Part shown: in pieces, positions 60,793 to 64,000 of the stretch
Numbering within the stretch: the stretch's first letter is position 1
Layout: each line of letters opens with the position of its first letter
Assembly (NCBI GenBank): GCA_041940305.1
Contig: JBGTSJ010000014.1
Location: 62,001-126,000 of the forward strand
Source: JBGTSJ01 sp041940305
Lineage (GTDB): Bacteria > Planctomycetota > Planctomycetia > Planctomycetales > Planctomycetaceae
Length of the DNA stretch: 64,000 nucleotides
Direction: 5' to 3'
Notes under the pieces: generated by a model
Told to the model about the DNA's origin: nothing
Database searches by the model: none
The model's input: only the letters and a program-made list of their open reading frames with translations
Position numbers and translations under genes: made by a program

Positions 60793-62256
60793 TCACCGCT
60801 GGCCGAGCACGACTTCGATCGTCTCGCTTGCTGCTTCAATCAGCTTCTCAAGAGAGCCTTTCGCCAGGATCGACGCCTCCTCCTGATACAGCCCCTTGCC
60901 GTACGACTCGGCATTCGGGACATACCACACGTTCGAGCCGTTGGCGATCGTCCCGATGATCAGCGGGGTGTCGGGGAAGCGGGCCCTCAGCGTGCGCTGC
61001 AGGACGTTGTAGTGCTCGCCATCAAACGCCAGCCACACGGCGTCTCCCATCCGCCAGCACCGCAGCGGATAGGGATAGACTTTGCCGGGCGGCAGGGCGC
61101 CGACTCGTGTCAGCTCGCGGGTCTTGCGCTCGATCATCGCCCGAGCCGCGCGGGCGGCCTCACGGTCTCCAGCCTCCTCGGCTTGCCGCTGCTCAAGTTC
61201 CAGCCGCTGCCGCTCAGCTTCGAGTTCGGTTCGGACTCCCAGGTCGCCGCGGTAGGGAAGCTCAACGGTCACTTCCGATGCGCGCCAGTCCGACAAATCA
61301 TCGCGTCGCTCGGCTGAGATGTCCCGCCAGTCCCATGTCCCGAGCGTCGCTCCGGAGACGACCGCTCCCGTGTATTCAAACCGCTTCGCGGCTGGGGGCA
61401 GCGATTCCAGAGCCGACAGCGCAGCATACCCGAGCCGCCGTCCGTTCCGCTCGGCCACCTCCACATCGCCGACATACGCCTCGCGCGGTCCCAGATCCCC
61501 CGATGCGCCCTGTAAAAACAGGCACGGCGCGCCGCTGGCCTGCTCCACGACCTCCCGCATCGCTCCCACGTAATCGGGACTGATCAGGGTGTTTTCCCAG
61601 GCGAGCGTCGTCGGATGGCACGCGTAGTTCACGACAGTCGCCAGCGTGTCGTTTCCGCTCGCAGGCGTGACTCGCGCCACGAGCAGCGTGTCGTCGGTCA
61701 CTCCGTCAGGATTGAACCCGCACACAAACCCGCCGCGCTGCTCATCGTAGAAGTCGCGGTTGGTCGCCAGGTCGCAGCTTCCTTTGGCGTAGGTAATGTG
61801 CGCGAGTTCCATCGCCGCCTGCGCTTCAGCGATCAGGCCCGTCAGCCTCTCCGCCAGATGCTCCAGGTAGCGGGGGATCAGCTCACCGCCGGGAAGGGCG
61901 GTTCGCTGCGGGTCCATCAACCCCGCCGCGTGTGTATGCGAGAAGAAGACGACGAGCGAATCCCGCTGCAGGCGTGTCTGCGCGGCGATGCGATCCAGCA
62001 GCCGGTTGATCTCGGCCGTCCACAACAGACAGTGGTCGATGCCGATGAAGACCGCTTCCGGCAGCCGCGGATCGCGCGCATCAAGAGGCGACAGGCACAG
62101 CACGGTCGCCGTCAGCGGACGATGCACGCCGGTGGACCGGTCGTGCGTCGCGGCCCCCCACATCCGGTGATAGATCCCGACGGGAGGCGTGATGTCGCCT
62201 TTCGCGACGCCGGCGCGCACCAGACTCTGCGGAAACTCCACCTGCGTGCGCGACAT
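60793..62256 (-). CDS. neutral/alkaline ceramidase-like protein
   Basis: A 487-residue protein with the N-terminal neutral/alkaline ceramidase fold: LVRAGVAKGDITPPVGIYHR, VVFFSHTHAAG (the metal-binding HTH region) and VVNYACHPTTL. QGASGDLGPREAY is also family-like. It lacks a signal peptide and the C-terminal domain of true ceramidases, so the substrate may be another amide. The gene begins 24 nt after a DUF1501 gene and precedes the dehydratase, suggesting a shared degradative role. Confidence 0.84.
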   Translation of the reverse strand: MSRTQVEFPQSLVRAGVAKGDITPPVGIYHRMWGAATHDRSTGVHRPLTATVLCLSPLDARDPRLPEAVFIGIDHCLLWTAEINRLLDRIAAQTRLQRDSLVVFFSHTHAAGLMDPQRTALPGGELIPRYLEHLAERLTGLIAEAQAAMELAHITYAKGSCDLATNRDFYDEQRGGFVCGFNPDGVTDDTLLVARVTPASGNDTLATVVNYACHPTTLAWENTLISPDYVGAMREVVEQASGAPCLFLQGASGDLGPREAYVGDVEVAERNGRRLGYAALSALESLPPAAKRFEYTGAVVSGATLGTWDWRDISAERRDDLSDWRASEVTVELPYRGDLGVRTELEAERQRLELEQRQAEEAGDREAARAARAMIERKTRELTRVGALPPGKVYPYPLRCWRMGDAVWLAFDGEHYNVLQRTLRARFPDTPLIIGTIANGSNVWYVPNAESYGKGLYQEEASILAKGSLEKLIEAASETIEVVLGQR

Positions 62257-62280
62257 GGCCTCGTCTGGAGATAATCGGAC

Positions 62281-63573
62281 TTAGGAGAACAACTCAGTCA
62301 CCGGCCGGCCCAGATCGGTGACCGGCACCGGTCGATCTCCGGCGTACAGCACCTCGTGCGGATCGATCCCCAGCGCCGCGTACATCGTCGCAAACAGATC
62401 CGGCACGCTCACGGGGCGATCCACGATCTTCTGCCCCAGTTCGTCGGTCGTGCCGATTGCCTGGCCGGTCCGCAGTCCACCCCCGGCCAGCAGCACGCTG
62501 AACGACTCGCAGTGGTGCCCGCGCCCGCCGCGGCCATCGAACGCCGCCGGCCGGCCGAACTCGGTCGACACCACGATCAGCGTCTTGTCGAGCAGCCGCT
62601 TCGCTTCGAGGTCAACAATCAGGGACGACAGCGCCTGGTCCAGCCCCTGAATGAGCAGGTGCTGATTCTGCTGCCCCTCGTTGTGCGTGTCCCAGCCGGT
62701 GCCGTTTACAAAGTTGAGGTTGAACGAGACTTCAACAAACCGGCAGCCACGCTCGACGAGCCTGCGGGCGAGCAGGCACCGCTGGCCGAACTCGTCGCCG
62801 TATTCGTTCCGCAGGTCCGACGGTTCCGCATCCAGATCGAAGACGCTGAGAAACTCCGGTCCGGCGAGGCGGAACCCCTGGTCCATCGCCTCCACATAGC
62901 CCTGAATCACGTCTTCGCCGACGTGCTGAGCGGTGTAGTCGTCACGCAACTGCTGCAGCAGCCGAGCCCGACGATCCGCACGATTCGCCGTCACACGCTC
63001 GGGACGGACGAGCCCGCGCGGTCCCGACCGCGTCTCCGTAAGATAGACGTAGCCGTACTTCGCGCCGAGAAACCCCGGCTCCCGCGCCAAGCTCGGGTTC
63101 CCCATCAGCACATACGCCGGAACCAGCGCGTTCTCCGCCGGCTTCAGACAGGCGATGGTCGATCCAATCGACGGATACACGACCGTTTCGCTCGTGGGAC
63201 GGCCGGTATGCATCCGGTACACGGCGGCTGCATGCTCATCAATGACGTCATGGTGCACCGTTCGCACCGGCACACAGCGGTCCATCAGCGGCGCCGTGCG
63301 CGCGAAGTGCTCGCACAACTGGACCCCGGGAATCGCCGTGTCGATTGCCGGATACGCGGAACCCGGATCTTTGCGACCGTCGCTGCTGACCCGCTTCGGA
63401 TCGAATGTATCGATCTGCGCTGCTCCTCCGCCGAGCCACAAGAAGACACAATGCTCGGCCTTCCCGAGTGAGACAGCCGGCTCCTCCGCCGAAAGCGCAG
63501 ACGTGAACGATGGTGCGGCCGCCAATCCTGCCACCGCTGCAGCGCCTGCATTCAGAAAATCGCGACGTTGCAC
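62281..63573 (-). CDS. DUF1501 domain-containing protein, TAT-exported
   Basis: A 430-residue DUF1501 protein with a twin-arginine signal (MQRRDFLNAGAAAVAG). KAEHCVFLWLGGGAAQIDTF is the opening metal site, VRTVHHDVIDEHAAAVYRMH follows, and FVEVSFNLNFVNGTGWDTHN and IVVSTEFGRPAAF complete the fold. No PSD1 partner lies beside it; instead it heads a run with the ceramidase-like and galactonate-dehydratase-like genes. Confidence 0.92.
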   Translation of the reverse strand: MQRRDFLNAGAAAVAGLAAAPSFTSALSAEEPAVSLGKAEHCVFLWLGGGAAQIDTFDPKRVSSDGRKDPGSAYPAIDTAIPGVQLCEHFARTAPLMDRCVPVRTVHHDVIDEHAAAVYRMHTGRPTSETVVYPSIGSTIACLKPAENALVPAYVLMGNPSLAREPGFLGAKYGYVYLTETRSGPRGLVRPERVTANRADRRARLLQQLRDDYTAQHVGEDVIQGYVEAMDQGFRLAGPEFLSVFDLDAEPSDLRNEYGDEFGQRCLLARRLVERGCRFVEVSFNLNFVNGTGWDTHNEGQQNQHLLIQGLDQALSSLIVDLEAKRLLDKTLIVVSTEFGRPAAFDGRGGRGHHCESFSVLLAGGGLRTGQAIGTTDELGQKIVDRPVSVPDLFATMYAALGIDPHEVLYAGDRPVPVTDLGRPVTELFS

Positions 63574-63794
63574 AGGAAGTCTCCGTCAAGGCTCCGAAAC
63601 TGTAATTATGCCCCTGTTCGGCGTGAAAAGTCGAGCGATGACTGATTTGAGACGGAGGACTCCAATCTGGATTCGTGAGCGCTGAGCCGGGAACCCCGAT
63701 CAGACCTTCACTTTTGTTTCAAGGCTGAACGATCTAACCTGCTGCAGTCCTGTCAGCAAATTCAAATCACACCATTCGCAACGGGAGAAGTGAC

Positions 63795-64000
63795 ATGGCT
63801 GCGAAGCGTTCTTCAATCATCCTCACCGGGTCTGCGTTTCTGCTGGGTGTGATCGCCGCTGCCGTCTGGAACAGCGCGCCGCAGGCGCAGGCCCAGATCG
63901 GCGGCGCACTCAACCCGGCGAAGTTCAAGCTGGTCTATGCGTCTCACGACACCACCTGGGACATGGGTCGCTACAACCCCCGCACCGGCGAGACCTGGAT
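63795..64000 (+). CDS. exported protein, partial (cut at window edge)
   Basis: The first 68 residues of a protein with a signal peptide (IILTGSAFLLGVIAAAVWNS, then AQAQ) and the start of a mature domain reading FKLVYASHDTTWDMGRYNPR. A good ribosome binding site, GGGAGAAG, precedes the ATG by 4 nt. The family cannot be named from this much. Confidence 0.75.
   Translation, partial: MAAKRSSIILTGSAFLLGVIAAAVWNSAPQAQAQIGGALNPAKFKLVYASHDTTWDMGRYNPRTGETW

Overview
The window is a GC-rich stretch of bacterial chromosome that looks like a member of the Planctomycetota. The evidence is the combination of a PSCyt1/DUF1549/DUF1553 cytochrome protein paired with a DUF1501 protein, a second DUF1501 protein, two type I sulfatases, a zinc-ribbon/WD-type propeller protein, a TAT-exported Gfo/Idh/MocA oxidoreductase, a very long SecA and housekeeping genes scattered singly rather than in the usual operons. 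Genus cannot be decided from the sequence alone. No rRNA, tRNA, CRISPR array, prophage or complete insertion sequence was seen.

Layout. 1-3112 (minus) is a compact housekeeping run: rimO, pgsA, a thioredoxin-like lipoprotein and an NAD-dependent epimerase cut by the window edge. 3248-10798 (plus) holds a small membrane protein, the kinase prkA, a Uma2-family nuclease and a 1127-residue propeller protein. 10818-24174 is mixed metabolism and signalling: FAD oxidoreductase, Gfo/Idh/MocA protein, DUF421, class V aminotransferase, EamA-like transporter, flavin reductase, methyltransferase, Nudix hydrolase, sulfatase, a response regulator fused to an RsbW-like ATPase, and a Ser/Thr kinase with HEAT repeats. 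24236-28749 has secA and a broken Uma2 gene. 28792-36208 has a sulfite-oxidase-like enzyme, sulfatase, PQQ-type propeller, ruvC and a two-domain TIR-like/deoxyribosyltransferase-like protein. 36273-49161 has valS, a DUF433/DUF5615 pair, cimA with an attenuator leader, a large tetratricopeptide-like membrane protein, hisA, a KefB-type antiporter and a DksA-like zinc finger. 49216-64000 has the DUF1501/PSD1 pair, SDR, cardiolipin synthase, response regulator, and a catabolic-looking run (DUF1501, ceramidase-like, galactonate-dehydratase-like).

The strongest unusual signals are these. (1) An attenuator is visible upstream of cimA: a 27-codon leader peptide whose core reads VISIAIIV, then a textbook terminator, then citramalate synthase, the committed enzyme of threonine-independent isoleucine synthesis. 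(2) valS carries at least four different repeat elements inserted in frame in surface loops, one of which also occurs twice between genes. (3) A 130-bp non-autonomous element with a TA target duplication has landed in a Uma2 gene; removing it restores the local reading exactly. (4) SecA contains a five-fold internal repeat. (5) A 409-residue protein couples a TIR/deoxyribosyltransferase-like domain to an unrecognised C-terminal domain, an architecture compatible with sensing and defence.

Palindromic elements of several families sit between many genes, often between convergent stops where they could end transcription in both directions.
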